A stretch of DNA of 64,000 bases from Bacillota bacterium (GCA_023454175.1 JAEXRW010000028.1:50138-114137), one strand, 5' to 3'; counted from the stretch's first letter, positions 14,805 through 24,144 are shown. Numbers and translations are program-made. The notes: generated from the letters alone by a model not told the origin.

Positions 14805-16262
14805 GTGGACAAACCAAAGTATAAGAACAAATACATATTCCGCCTGTTTTCATCTCTTATTGCATTATTCGGTTCCAGGGATACTATAAACTTCAAGAAT
14901 GTCCGCCCAAAATATATAAAATATATGTTTATTTTCCCTTTGGCACCTGTTTTTGCTAATATGCAAGGTTCGCTGTTTACCGGAAATGTCCGTTTATTCG
15001 GACTCGATGCCATGACGCTCATGGGATGTGCTTATTGTCTTGGCGCAGGCGCATTATTTGCGTTTTCCAAGGTGGGGAACATGGCCCTTGTCTCCAGAAT
15101 ATCGGCCATCATTACGGCGGCCGCCTTTGTACCGTGGCTGGTCATTCCGGAAAGCCATATCAGCCTGCTGCTCGCGGTGGTATTCATGTTCGGTTTGGGC
15201 GGCTGCGCAGCTTGCGCGTGCTTTTCTTATACTTTTGCACTGAATAACACAGAACGTTTCCTGGGCGCGGCAATGATATCGCTTTTCTTTGTCCTTATGC
15301 AGCTTGACTATGGCATGTCGCTGCTATCCCATCTTTTCAGCAGACTGTATATTTCGGCGCTCGTAGCCGGAGCCGTTATTTGCCTGATGCTATACAAGCA
15401 AAGAGACTTCTCCGACATATCCCCAAAGCGTAGAGCGACTTTAAATCCTCCAGTCAAATTGATGCTCTATTTCTTTGTAGCACATTGTTTCGTGGAAATA
15501 TTCTATACCTATCTGCCAGGAGCGTCTACGACCGGAGCGATAGTTTCAAACGGATTAGTGGGTATTTTGGCGATGTGCCTGTCGGTTGTGACGCAGATGA
15601 TAGCCAAACGCAGCGTGTGGCACATGTGCAACCTGTTTTTCGTTGCAATCATATGTACTTATGCGCTTTATTTCATGCCGGAGGGTTCGGCGGGCCGGGA
15701 CGTCGCCCGATGGTCCCACGGGTTTGAGCAGGTGGGATATATCGCATCGTATTACCTCCTTGGCTGTGTCTTTAAAAAGCATGGCGATTTTCGTCTGTTC
15801 AAGATATGCCTTGTTATCATTTTACCGGCCAGCATGTTGTATTATTTGATTCCCGGCGTCATTTCAGCATATGCGCCGGAGTTTTTACCACTGGCGGCAA
15901 TACTTGCTTCAGGTACTTTATTCCTGGTTTTTGTACTTTTATCACCCGCCTATTCCAAACACCTTTTCTCCACGGCCTGGTCGGACGATTTTCACCGTAT
16001 CGACATGACCGGCACCCAGATGGCGGCCGAACACGCGGGCAGGCTGGAATATTTAAACCTTTCGACGCGCGAGAAAGAAGTCGCCGCGCTGCTCCTGCAG
16101 GGTAAAAGCACCAAGGAGATCGCGGGAAATCTTGGGATCAGCGCAAATACCGCCAATTTCCACATCAAACACGTATATAGAAAGCTGGGCATTGGCAGCC
16201 GGTCGGAACTATTTGCCCGGTTCAGTTCCCATAAACCATCTCCCGAATCACAAATAGAGTAA
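14805..16262 (+). CDS. LuxR-family regulator with 12-helix membrane sensor domain
   Basis: A 485-residue protein. Residues ~30-390 contain about 12 hydrophobic helices arranged like a transporter. The last ~65 residues are a LuxR/GerE helix-turn-helix (LSTREKEVAALLLQGKSTKE, then IAGNLGISANTANFHIKHVY). Such membrane-tethered regulators are common in Actinobacteria of the Eggerthella type and some Clostridia and often control a neighbouring exported protein or enzyme. GTG 14805 follows AGGAG at 8 bases. The gene directly downstream is a BspA-like secreted protein, the natural candidate target. The ligand is unknown. Confidence 0.85.
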   Translation: MDKPKYKNKYIFRLFSSLIALFGSRDTINFKNVRPKYIKYMFIFPLAPVFANMQGSLFTGNVRLFGLDAMTLMGCAYCLGAGALFAFSKVGNMALVSRISAIITAAAFVPWLVIPESHISLLLAVVFMFGLGGCAACACFSYTFALNNTERFLGAAMISLFFVLMQLDYGMSLLSHLFSRLYISALVAGAVICLMLYKQRDFSDISPKRRATLNPPVKLMLYFFVAHCFVEIFYTYLPGASTTGAIVSNGLVGILAMCLSVVTQMIAKRSVWHMCNLFFVAIICTYALYFMPEGSAGRDVARWSHGFEQVGYIASYYLLGCVFKKHGDFRLFKICLVIILPASMLYYLIPGVISAYAPEFLPLAAILASGTLFLVFVLLSPAYSKHLFSTAWSDDFHRIDMTGTQMAAEHAGRLEYLNLSTREKEVAALLLQGKSTKEIAGNLGISANTANFHIKHVYRKLGIGSRSELFARFSSHKPSPESQIE

Positions 16263-16467
16263 CCAGGGCAGGAATACTTGTCCAAATTTATTGAGCGGAC
16301 AAGACTTACAACCCTGACACAGTTCTACACAGCTTTTCCTATATACGCATAATCGTAAACGGAAGGTTTTTCTGCTACCTACCATTTTTGGTAGCTGTGC
16401 AAGCGAAAATTCCTGCTGTATGCTTCATTAAAGCATTTCTTTTCTATTCTAAAAGGAGATGTATACC

Positions 16468-19380
16468 ATGAAAAAACACTTTAAGATTTTATCCGTTATC
16501 ATTACAGCAGCGCTGGTATTGACGCTGCTGCCCGCGACGGCACTCGCAGCTGAAGAGGGCGGCTATGTTTACAGCGTTGACGGCAGCGGAAACGCAACGA
16601 TCATTGCGTATACCGGTCCGGATGCAGATATTCACATACCGGGCACTTTGGGCGGGCATACCGTCACGCGAATAGGGGATATCGCATTTTATGGCAAGAC
16701 AGGAGTCACGAGCATAAGCGTCCCGGACAGCGTGACCGATATAGGGAACTTGTCTTTCTATGCATGCGATGTGCAAAGCATCTTGCTGGGAGGCGGCGTA
16801 GCCCTTCTAGGAGAAAACGCCTTTCTTTATTGCCAAAGACTTAACAGTATCGGCGTCAAAGAACCGAACCCGAATTTTAACAGCGCCGGCGGCGTACTGT
16901 TCAATGATTCCGGCACGAAACTGGTGACGTACCCTTATGCTAAAACCGGCAGCAGCTATACCGTCCCGGACGGAGTCCTTGAGATCGGCAATAAAGCCTT
17001 TTTTGCACAACAGAATTTGTCGGATATAACGCTGCCGTCCAGCCTTGATACGATAGACGACTCGGCGTTCTGGGGAGCTACAATGAAAAGCATAACGATA
17101 CCCGAAGGGGTCCAGACGATATCCGCTAGTGCTTTTCAGGCATGTATGCAGTTTACAAGTGTGACGATACCGGGCAGTGTCGATGCAATAGGCACCAATG
17201 CATTCTACGCATGCAGTTCGCTCGTACAGGCGGGGTTTTTAGGCGATGCGCCGTCGACATTTGGAGATACCGTGTTTGACGGAGCGGCTGCGGGCTTTAA
17301 GATACGCTACACGGCTGGCGCTTCCGGATGGACCTCCCCCACATGGAACGGATACCATTGCGTAGTGTACGACGATTATACATATACCGTTGACGGCAGC
17401 GGAAAAGCGACGATCACCGGTTATGAAGGCCCCGGGGAGGACCTGGTCATACCGGGTACGCTGGACGGGCATACCGTTGCGGGTATAGCAACGGGCGCGT
17501 TTGAAAATGAAACGGATCTGACAAGCGTAAGCATCCCGGACAGCGTGATCGGTATTGGTTCGAACGCGTTCGCCGGATGCGCTAACCTAGCCAGCTTCAG
17601 CGTCGGCGCCTCGAACCCGAATTACAGCAGCACCGATGGTGTGCTGTTTAATAAATATGGTGTTTCACTGGTGCGGTACCCATATGGCAAGACGGATGCC
17701 AGCTATGATGTACCAGATGGAGTTGAGGATATAAGCGCCTATTCTTTTTCCACAACAACTCATCTGAAGAGCATCACGCTGCCATCGAGTGTGAATAGTA
17801 TCGGTTACGGAGCGTTTATGAACTCCGTGCTGGAAAGCATCACAATACCCGAAGGGGTTCAGACGATATATCCGAGTGCGTTTCAGGCTTGCGCGGCGCT
17901 TACGGAAGTGACGATACCGGACAGTGCCGATACCATAGGTGACAATGCATTTTACGGGTGCGGCTTACTGGCGCAAGCAAAATTCCTGGGCGATGTGCCG
18001 TCAACATTCGGGACTGATGTGTTTAATTTCACCGCGTCAGGCTTCAAAATACTCTGCCCGACAGGAAAAGGATGGACCGTACCCAACTGGAACGGATACA
18101 CTTCGGAATATTTCGGTACCGCCACCGTTACGTTCGATACGCGCGGAGCCGGCCATATTGATTCACAGGATGTGGAATGCGGGCAAACCGTCATGAGGCC
18201 TTCCGACCCATCCAAGACAGGGTTTGGTTTTGCGGGCTGGTATAAGGATACCGCATGTACGCAGTCCTGGAATTTCGCAACTGACATAGTAACCGGGTCG
18301 ATGGAACTGCATGCCAAATGGACATGCGTTATCACCGTGTCCAGTACGGATGCCGCATATGGCAGCGTATCGGGAGGCGGCACTTTTGCGGAAGGCGCCA
18401 TGGTGACACTGAAGGCGACTCCCGCTTCAGGTTATAATTTTGCGGGCTGGTATGAAAGCGGCAGGCTGGTATGGGTAAATGCGACATATTCCTTTGCTGC
18501 TGCAGGGCACCGCTCACTCACGGCACAATTTGATGTCTTAGGATTGCCTATGTCTATCACAGCCACTGCGACAGCATACAATAAAGTATCCATTAGCTGG
18601 AGCGCCGTGTCGGGTGCGAGCGGTTATCAGCTCTACCGTTCGACATCACAGGGCGGCACATACAGCCTCGTCAAAACCACTGCTGCAAGAAGTTATACAA
18701 ATTCGAAGCTTAAGACCGGAACAACATATTACTATAAAGTTCGGGCATATAAGAAAGTCGGCGGAAAGAAGATTTATGGCAGTTATTCTTTGGTTGCGTC
18801 CGCTAAACCTGTGCTTTCAAACATATCCGGCTTTAAAGCTTCCGCATATAGCCCGACCGCTGTGAAGGTATCGTGGGGTAAGGTGTCTGGGCGCAGCGGA
18901 TACGAGATATGGCGCTCTACCTCGCCCGACAGCGGGTTTAAGCTCGTCAAGTCCACTAGCAGCGCTTCTTACAAAAACACTGGGCTGACGCCCTCTGTTA
19001 CAGGCAGTCCGGTTACGTATCACTACAAAGTCCGCGCGTACCGCACAGTGAGCGGCGTACGCGTGTACAGCGCGTTCACCGCGATTACGAGCGCTTCGCC
19101 CATGTTCGCAAACGTATCGGGCGTATCGGCGGCGCGCAGCAGCGCCACAAAGATCAAGGTATCGTGGGGCAAGGTAACCGGCGCGGGCGGATATGAGGTG
19201 TGGCGTTCAACTACGCCGGATGGGGACTATACGCTGGTTAAATCGACAACTTCAAGGAGCTATACAAATTCCGGGCTGACGACCGGAGTGCCGTACTACT
19301 ACAAGGTGCGCGCATATGTGAAGGTGAAAGGTATAAGGGTATACAGCGCTCTCTCCGGCGCGGTATCCACCACGCCATAA
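16468..19380 (+). CDS. Secreted BspA-like leucine-rich-repeat protein with InlB-type and fibronectin III domains
   Basis: A 970-residue exported protein. A signal peptide cleaved near ALAA-EE is followed by two blocks of BspA/LRR_5 repeats (units such as SISVPDSVTDIG and SITIPEGVQTI) to about residue 550. Next come a Listeria-Bacteroides/InlB B-type repeat (ATVTFDTRGAG to ELHAKW), a second bacterial repeat, and three fibronectin-III domains each starting near KVSWGKVSG. No sortase or S-layer anchor is seen. ATG 16468 is favoured because AAAAGGAG overlaps the earlier ATG at 16459. Probably an adhesin under the LuxR-type regulator upstream. Confidence 0.88.
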   Translation: MKKHFKILSVIITAALVLTLLPATALAAEEGGYVYSVDGSGNATIIAYTGPDADIHIPGTLGGHTVTRIGDIAFYGKTGVTSISVPDSVTDIGNLSFYACDVQSILLGGGVALLGENAFLYCQRLNSIGVKEPNPNFNSAGGVLFNDSGTKLVTYPYAKTGSSYTVPDGVLEIGNKAFFAQQNLSDITLPSSLDTIDDSAFWGATMKSITIPEGVQTISASAFQACMQFTSVTIPGSVDAIGTNAFYACSSLVQAGFLGDAPSTFGDTVFDGAAAGFKIRYTAGASGWTSPTWNGYHCVVYDDYTYTVDGSGKATITGYEGPGEDLVIPGTLDGHTVAGIATGAFENETDLTSVSIPDSVIGIGSNAFAGCANLASFSVGASNPNYSSTDGVLFNKYGVSLVRYPYGKTDASYDVPDGVEDISAYSFSTTTHLKSITLPSSVNSIGYGAFMNSVLESITIPEGVQTIYPSAFQACAALTEVTIPDSADTIGDNAFYGCGLLAQAKFLGDVPSTFGTDVFNFTASGFKILCPTGKGWTVPNWNGYTSEYFGTATVTFDTRGAGHIDSQDVECGQTVMRPSDPSKTGFGFAGWYKDTACTQSWNFATDIVTGSMELHAKWTCVITVSSTDAAYGSVSGGGTFAEGAMVTLKATPASGYNFAGWYESGRLVWVNATYSFAAAGHRSLTAQFDVLGLPMSITATATAYNKVSISWSAVSGASGYQLYRSTSQGGTYSLVKTTAARSYTNSKLKTGTTYYYKVRAYKKVGGKKIYGSYSLVASAKPVLSNISGFKASAYSPTAVKVSWGKVSGRSGYEIWRSTSPDSGFKLVKSTSSASYKNTGLTPSVTGSPVTYHYKVRAYRTVSGVRVYSAFTAITSASPMFANVSGVSAARSSATKIKVSWGKVTGAGGYEVWRSTTPDGDYTLVKSTTSRSYTNSGLTTGVPYYYKVRAYVKVKGIRVYSALSGAVSTTP

Positions 19381-19445
19381 TTGGTGACCGAACATAATAA
19401 GGGCTGTCAGAAACGATTTTCTTAGTAACCACTTGATTTTGAAAC

Positions 19446-19688
19446 AAGAGGCACGGAACTAATATTCCGTGCCTCTTCTGAGTGTCAAAAAAGTGGCTAT
19501 GCCACTTTTTTGAGTTTTACCATGCAGGTTTGTTCACCACAAACCTGCATGAGAGGTGTCATTTCTGACGTACACACCGCCAGAAATGACGGATTTGATT
19601 TGTGATTGCATATTTAGCCAATTGCTGTTTTTCACTCAAGGTTTTTTGATAGCCTGAAGAGGCACGGAACTGATATTCCGTGCCTCTT
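19446..19688. repeat. Array of five perfect hairpins bounded by a duplicated one
   Basis: AAGAGGCACGGAA with its complement forms a 13-bp stem at 19446-19477 and again at 19657-19688, differing only in the loop. Between them are CAAAAAAGTGGC/GCCACTTTTTTG (19486-19512), ATGCAGGTTTGT/ACAAACCTGCAT (19522-19550) and GTCATTTCTG/CAGAAATGAC (19558-19590). The first may act as a terminator. No gene is present in 19381-19715. Confidence 0.8.
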
Positions 19689-19715
19689 GTTAATGCATTA
19701 TATCACTATTGCTTG

Positions 19716-20363
19716 TTATTTGGCTGATGAAGTTGCGGTTTGATCCGGTACAGCCCCGTCCAGATTCAGTGTGCTGACGGCTGCCAGGGCCTTGCAGTAT
19801 TCGCATACCTTGCTTTCCGCCTTGGGGCGGACGTAGGTGCGGAACGCGCGGTGCAGGACATAGAAGTGGTTCTTCCCATTCCTGCCGTGGAAATACATGA
19901 CGTTGCCGGGGAGGACTTTGGGCATGATCCTGGGGAGGCCTTCATTTTCCCTGTAATAATCATTCAAGGCTGCCCGCGCATGGATGAGCTCTTGCAGTGT
20001 GGGTTTTGTTTTGAGAAACCTTCTTTTATTATCCGTGGGGGTGAACTGGTGCGGATACAGGATGACTTCCCGGATGGTATCACCGCGCTTGCCGCGCACC
20101 ATGCGGTTGATGACCACCTGCGCAACAGCAAGCTGGCCGATGCAATCCTGGCTGCCGGCTTCCCGCTGGATGATCTGGGCAAGGATGTATTCATCATCGG
20201 TCCATGTTTCACCATAAGCGACCACAGCCTGATCCTTCAGCGCCTGCCCGGCATCCCCGGGCCTGGCAGATACCACCGGCGCGAGAAGCACGAGCAGAAA
20301 AGACAAAACGCCCAACGGCATGGCAACAACTTTCAGCAGATTCTGCAACTTTTCCCTGATCAT
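19716..20363 (-). CDS. sleB: SleB/CwlJ-type cell wall hydrolase
   Basis: A 215-residue exported hydrolase: an N-terminal signal or anchor helix (VVAMPLGVLSFLLVLLAPVV), then the Hydrolase_2 domain with catalytic Glu in AQIIQREAGSQD, followed by GQLAVAQVVINRMV, SVIYQPHQF-like REVILYPHQF, and a C-terminal CEYC. It lacks the N-terminal PG-binding domain of full SleB. Enzymes of this family are lytic transglycosylases that open spore cortex or remodel wall. A sporulation-type promoter candidate lies upstream. A phage-lysin role is less likely, because the gene is on the opposite strand to the capsid module. Confidence 0.82.
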   Translation of the reverse strand: MIREKLQNLLKVVAMPLGVLSFLLVLLAPVVSARPGDAGQALKDQAVVAYGETWTDDEYILAQIIQREAGSQDCIGQLAVAQVVINRMVRGKRGDTIREVILYPHQFTPTDNKRRFLKTKPTLQELIHARAALNDYYRENEGLPRIMPKVLPGNVMYFHGRNGKNHFYVLHRAFRTYVRPKAESKVCEYCKALAAVSTLNLDGAVPDQTATSSAK

Positions 20364-20403
20364 TTGACTCCTTTATGTATCTTAAAACTTTGTTATATAT
20401 TGC

Positions 20404-20433
20404 TATTATGCACTATAAATTCCCTTAATAGAC
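20404..20433 (-). promoter_or_regulatory. Sporulation-type promoter candidate for the SleB-like gene
   Basis: On the minus strand GTCTATT and CATAATA are separated by 16 bases, about 41 bases before the start. This resembles sigma-E/sigma-G promoters (-10 CATAxxA). The match is partial. Confidence 0.3.
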
Positions 20434-20721
20434 GCTCCCGGCGCGCCTGTGTGCTTTTTTACCACAACCGGGGGTGTTTGTAAAGCTTTTATTGCAAAAT
20501 GATACGTATTTATTACAATATACGGGAAATCCACTGTATATTAGTGAAAATTTACGCACCATCCATTTGAACAAAACCGTATAGGTGAATCCCCTTTTCC
20601 ATGCAGGCAGAACGGGGGGCGCCTGACAGTGACACGGCACTTCGGTGACAGGAAGGCCGTGTTATATTTTACGCAAAGGAACGAACATGTGTTCCCATCC
20701 TTGATACGGGAGGAAAAGGAC

Positions 20722-21417
20722 ATGGACGAAACGGTCGCATTGAACGAGGCACAGGGCCCGGACGACGCGGGCGAAGTTTCCCTGGCGACGGGCGAAGAGG
20801 CGGAAATGCTGCCGGACGATTATTACCGGTCCCAGAAGGAAGTGGACGCGGCTTTCAAAAAGAGGCTGGAGCGGGAAAAACAGCGCTGGGAACGGGATAC
20901 GGCAGCGGAAGCCGAAACGAAGCTGCAGGAGCTATTGCAGGAAGGGGCGGACGCCGCGCAGGATACTGCAAGCGTGCAGGAAGAAACGAACCTGCAGGAC
21001 AGTACAAATGCGCAGGAAACTATGGATGCACAGGGCAGGGAGGATGCCGGAGAGGGCGGCTGGGACGAGGATGCGTTCCTGGCCGCGATCCGGAAGGATG
21101 AAGAAGTGATCGCGGCCGATGACCCGGACTTTGACCTGGCAGGGGAGATGGAGAAGAACCCGGCATTCGCGCTGATGCTGGCCCAGGGGCTGCCATTGAA
21201 ACGGGTCTATGATTTCTTCCACGGCGATACCGTGGAGGGGCGGATGAAGCAGGAGATGGAGCAGGAGATCGTCGCCCGCATCCGCGCGCGGAACAACAGG
21301 CCGGCGCCCATCGGCAGCTCGGGCGGGGAAGCGAAGCGGGACATATCCAGGATGAGCGACGCGGAGATACTGGAGATAGATGCCAGGGTACGCCGTGGCG
21401 AGAGGATAACTTTATAG
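20722..21417 (+). CDS. Phage scaffold-like acidic protein
   Basis: A 231-residue, strongly acidic, Gln/Glu-rich, probably coiled-coil protein directly preceding the capsid gene, the usual place for a scaffold. Its middle has imperfect Q-E/D-T-x repeats (AQDTASVQEETNLQDSTNAQ). The C-terminal half (YDFFHGDTVEGRMKQEMEQE, later MSDAEILEIDARVRRGE) resembles the conserved C-terminus of phage scaffold/gp-like proteins found with N4-gp56 capsids. GGAGG at 8-9 bases supports ATG 20722; the frame is open further upstream without a site. Assignment rests on position and composition. Confidence 0.65.
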   Translation: MDETVALNEAQGPDDAGEVSLATGEEAEMLPDDYYRSQKEVDAAFKKRLEREKQRWERDTAAEAETKLQELLQEGADAAQDTASVQEETNLQDSTNAQETMDAQGREDAGEGGWDEDAFLAAIRKDEEVIAADDPDFDLAGEMEKNPAFALMLAQGLPLKRVYDFFHGDTVEGRMKQEMEQEIVARIRARNNRPAPIGSSGGEAKRDISRMSDAEILEIDARVRRGERITL

Positions 21418-21424
21418 CGGCTTC

Positions 21425-21530
21425 CCGAAATGGCTTGATACGGCGTTGCAGCTTGCGGTTGGTCGTTGCGGAGTAGCTATGCTACACCTCACTCCCAATC
21501 CTCGCTGCGCCTGGTCTGAAGCCATTTCGG
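21425..21530. repeat. Long imperfect inverted repeat after the scaffold-like gene
   Basis: CCGAAATGGCTT (21425-21436) and AAGCCATTTCGG (21519-21530) are perfect 12-bp terminal inverted repeats. GTAGCTATGCTAC forms a small apical hairpin between them. It begins 7 bases after the stop codon and may be a terminator-like or MITE element. Confidence 0.6.
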
Positions 21531-21845
21531 ATCGCCTTTGGAACGGAATCAGTAGTTCGACGGATGCTGATGATTGCATAAGAGTAGGTTGCTGAAGGAC
21601 AGCCGCCCCTAAGTCTTGGAACAGGGTGTCTCGATTCAACATCATAGCTGAGGGTTGACACCTTGGCATGCGACAAACATGACAGGTTGGCGCGGGTCAC
21701 CACTTAGTCGGTACGGTTTGACTGCGAGGGATCGAAGGCAGTCTTCCCATGTAGGCCTGGACGGAATGGTAACCATAAGGACCACCAACACTACAAAGCG
21801 CTAAAAGTGAGGAACGGACACGAAACTACACCACTGACTATCAAA
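21531..21845 (+). ncRNA. Candidate structured RNA upstream of the capsid gene
   Basis: About 315 bases without a plausible plus-strand frame separate the inverted repeat from the capsid gene's ribosome site. Several short helices can be drawn: ATCAG/CTGAT, GCTG/CAGC, GGTGTC/GACACC spanning 27 bases, GACTGC/GCAGTC, ATGGT/ACCAT. The sequence is A-rich between helices, like the large phage-borne RNAs GOLLD and ROOL, but I cannot assign it to a known class. It could equally be a decayed gene. No tRNA or group II intron domain V was recognised. Confidence 0.35.
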
Positions 21846-21859
21846 AGGAGGTTGACTAA

Positions 21860-23065
21860 ATGAGCATGAATACAAATTTGACGGGCAGCGGCGTGCTTTC
21901 GAGCACGATGCAGACGTATTACGACAGAAAGCTGCTGATGAACGCAAAGCCGAAGCTGTGCCACCAGCAGTACGGACAGAAGGTGCTGCTGCCGAAAAAC
22001 AGCGGCAAGGCAATCCAATTCCGCAAGTGGACGCCCTTCCCGGCGCTGCTGACGGCGTTGACCGAGGGCGTGGTGCCGGACGGGCAGAGCCTCTCCATGA
22101 CAGCCATCACAACGGACATCGAGCAGTACGGCGGGTATGTGGCGGTTTCCGACCTGCTGGACATGACGGCGCTGGACCCCGTGATCAATGACAGCGTGGA
22201 GCTGATGGGGGACCAGGGCGGTCTCTCCATCGACACGCTGGTGAGGGACGTCATCACCGCTTCCACCAACGTGCAGTATGCGGGCGGGAAGACGGCGCGG
22301 CACAAACTGACCTTCGAAACGGGCGACATGAACAGGCTGACGGTGGACGAGATCCGCAAGGCGGTGCGTACGCTGAAAAAGAACAAGGCGCCGCAGTTCG
22401 TGCGAAACGGAAAGGGCTACTACATAGCCATCGTGGGGCCGGACACCACCTATGACCTGCAGAGCGACCCGCTGTGGCAGGATGTGAGCAAGTACGCAGC
22501 CAGCGAGAACATCTTCGAGGGTGAGATCGGCAAGCTCTTCGGTGTGGTCTTCGTGGAGACGAGCGAGGCCAGGGTATTCAGCGCGCTTGAACTCATCGCA
22601 GGCGCCTCATCCCTGACGGTGGCCTCCTACAGCAACAAGGTTTTCACTGTGAATGAAAGTATTTCGGCAGGCGAGGCGTCGGCAATGGCGGGCAAAAGCA
22701 TCATCCTGGGCAGCGGGGTCAATGCACAGGTATTGACCATCCAGAGCGCAAACGGGCCGGCCAAGACCATCACGGTGGTGGAAACACCCACCGGAACACC
22801 GGGTTCCGGGGACAAGATCTATGCATACGGCGCGGGAGACAAGGCGCGCAGCGTGGCAGCAACGCTGGTTTTCGGCAAGAATGCGTACGGGGTGGTGGAC
22901 CTGGAAGGCGGAAACCTCCGTTCCATCATCAAGCCCAAGGGGAGCGCGGGAACGGCGGACCCCCTGGACCAGATATCCACCATCGGGTGGAAGGTGGACG
23001 GGTTCGCAGCGAAGGTATTGCAGCCGCTGTGGCTGGTACGGATCGAACACACATATTCCATGTAA
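21860..23065 (+). CDS. N4-gp56-family major capsid protein
   Basis: A 401-residue HK97-fold capsid protein of the N4-gp56 family. Recognisable features are the N-terminal Y-Y-D-R-K-L-L block, KNSGKAIQFRKWTPFPAL, TTDIEQYGGYVAVSDLLDMT, an Ig-like variable insert at about 255-330, and the C-terminal QISTIGWKVDGFAAKVLQPL segment. AAAGGAGG lies before ATG. It is full length with no disruption. It would build the icosahedral shell with the scaffold-like protein encoded upstream. It is followed by a 257-base gap and then small structural-type genes. Confidence 0.92.
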   Translation: MSMNTNLTGSGVLSSTMQTYYDRKLLMNAKPKLCHQQYGQKVLLPKNSGKAIQFRKWTPFPALLTALTEGVVPDGQSLSMTAITTDIEQYGGYVAVSDLLDMTALDPVINDSVELMGDQGGLSIDTLVRDVITASTNVQYAGGKTARHKLTFETGDMNRLTVDEIRKAVRTLKKNKAPQFVRNGKGYYIAIVGPDTTYDLQSDPLWQDVSKYAASENIFEGEIGKLFGVVFVETSEARVFSALELIAGASSLTVASYSNKVFTVNESISAGEASAMAGKSIILGSGVNAQVLTIQSANGPAKTITVVETPTGTPGSGDKIYAYGAGDKARSVAATLVFGKNAYGVVDLEGGNLRSIIKPKGSAGTADPLDQISTIGWKVDGFAAKVLQPLWLVRIEHTYSM

Positions 23066-23103
23066 ACAGCAGTCAATCATAGCAGTCGACGGAAGAACGC
23101 GGA

Positions 23104-23124
23104 CATGGGGGCTCTGCCCCCATG
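23104..23124. other. Hairpin in the capsid downstream gap
   Basis: CATGGGGGC and GCCCCCATG form a 9-bp stem with a 3-base loop. It might attenuate transcription past the abundant capsid message. I see no gene in the rest of 23066-23322. Confidence 0.5.
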
Positions 23125-23322
23125 CATCCGCTGCGGATCTGCACAGAAACAATGGGGTCGATGTCCGTGCCATTCAGATTCACATGGATACAGGATGTAA
23201 CTGGAAGAGTTGGGACAAGGACATGAACAAACCACATCGAGGGTATCGGAAGATTTCAATCCAAGCATTGTTAACGAATGTACACTCGATTTTATCTTTG
23301 AGCAATTAAGGAGGTTGGGAAA

Positions 23323-23586
23323 ATGGCAAGCAACGTGAATACAACAAAAGCAATCAATTCGCCCGGAATGAGCGACGAGGAGATCGATCTCGTCAGTACG
23401 AAAGCGGGGGAAGCACTGGACAAGGCGGAAAAGATGGCGCTGTGCATCCCATCGACTGAAGGGAACAGGGACGATGAAACGGTGGAGTGCTGCATCAACG
23501 GTTATAACTTCATCATCAAGCGCGGACAGACGGTGAGAGTGCCGCTGCCCATCGTGGAGATCCTCAGAAACGCAGGTCTGGTATAG
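23323..23586 (+). CDS. Small phage structural-type protein
   Basis: An 87-residue protein with a GGAGG ribosome site. The N-terminal half is acidic and helical. The C-terminal half (CCINGYNFIIKRGQTVRVPL, ending IVEILRNAGLV) looks like the small beta-motif found in short proteins encoded next to phage capsid and tail genes. No enzyme motifs. Function inferred only from position between capsid and adaptor-like genes. Confidence 0.6.
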   Translation: MASNVNTTKAINSPGMSDEEIDLVSTKAGEALDKAEKMALCIPSTEGNRDDETVECCINGYNFIIKRGQTVRVPLPIVEILRNAGLV

Positions 23587-23601
23587 AAAGGCGGGACTGG
23601 C

Positions 23602-24144
23602 ATGAACGCAAGGGAACTGATCAAACTTACATTATCCAACATAAACGAAGATACGGACGATACAACGGTGAACGAATACCGTGAGAAAGTCCTGCAGGCG
23701 GTCAACCAGGGCTACTGTGAAGTGATCCGGAGCCGGTACCGCCCGGCTGCCACTGAAGAGATGCCGCTGACGGGCGGAAAGTTCAGCCTTGGATCACTGC
23801 TTAAGAAGTGCATGCGGGTGGATACCGTGACAAGCCTGCAGGGCGTGCCGCTTTTTTACACCATCAATGCTGAAACGGTCGTTACGGTATTGACGGATGA
23901 ACCTACTGTTCAGGTAACGTACCGGTATATGCCCGAACCGCTGGCCCAGGATACGGATGAGCCGGAAATGCCCATGGACCAGCACGCTTGCCTCGCCGAT
24001 TATGCGGCATACAGGATGCTGGGAACGGGAAGCCGGGCAAGGCAGCTTCGGGGGGATTTTTTCCTGGCAGCATTTTTGCGGGCACTGGCCAGGATACAGC
24101 CTGCGGGGCTGGAAATGGAAAAGATCAGCCATAAATATGGCTGA
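23602..24144 (+). CDS. Phage head-tail adaptor-like protein
   Basis: A 180-residue protein beginning 15 bases after the preceding gene. The layout is a helical N-terminus (NARELIKLTLSNINEDTDD), a beta middle (LFYTINAETVVTVLTDEPTV, then YRYMPEPL) and a C-terminal helical half with CLADYAAYRMLGTGSRARQL. This matches the gp6-like/adaptor proteins that follow N4-gp56-type capsids in podovirus genomes. The identity is by position and shape, not by a decisive motif. Confidence 0.6.
   Translation: MNARELIKLTLSNINEDTDDTTVNEYREKVLQAVNQGYCEVIRSRYRPAATEEMPLTGGKFSLGSLLKKCMRVDTVTSLQGVPLFYTINAETVVTVLTDEPTVQVTYRYMPEPLAQDTDEPEMPMDQHACLADYAAYRMLGTGSRARQLRGDFFLAAFLRALARIQPAGLEMEKISHKYG

Noticed and set aside
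21531..21845. Group II intron or transposon guide RNA for this region
   Set aside because: I could not find a domain V-like hairpin, a reverse transcriptase or a TnpB/IscB-type gene.
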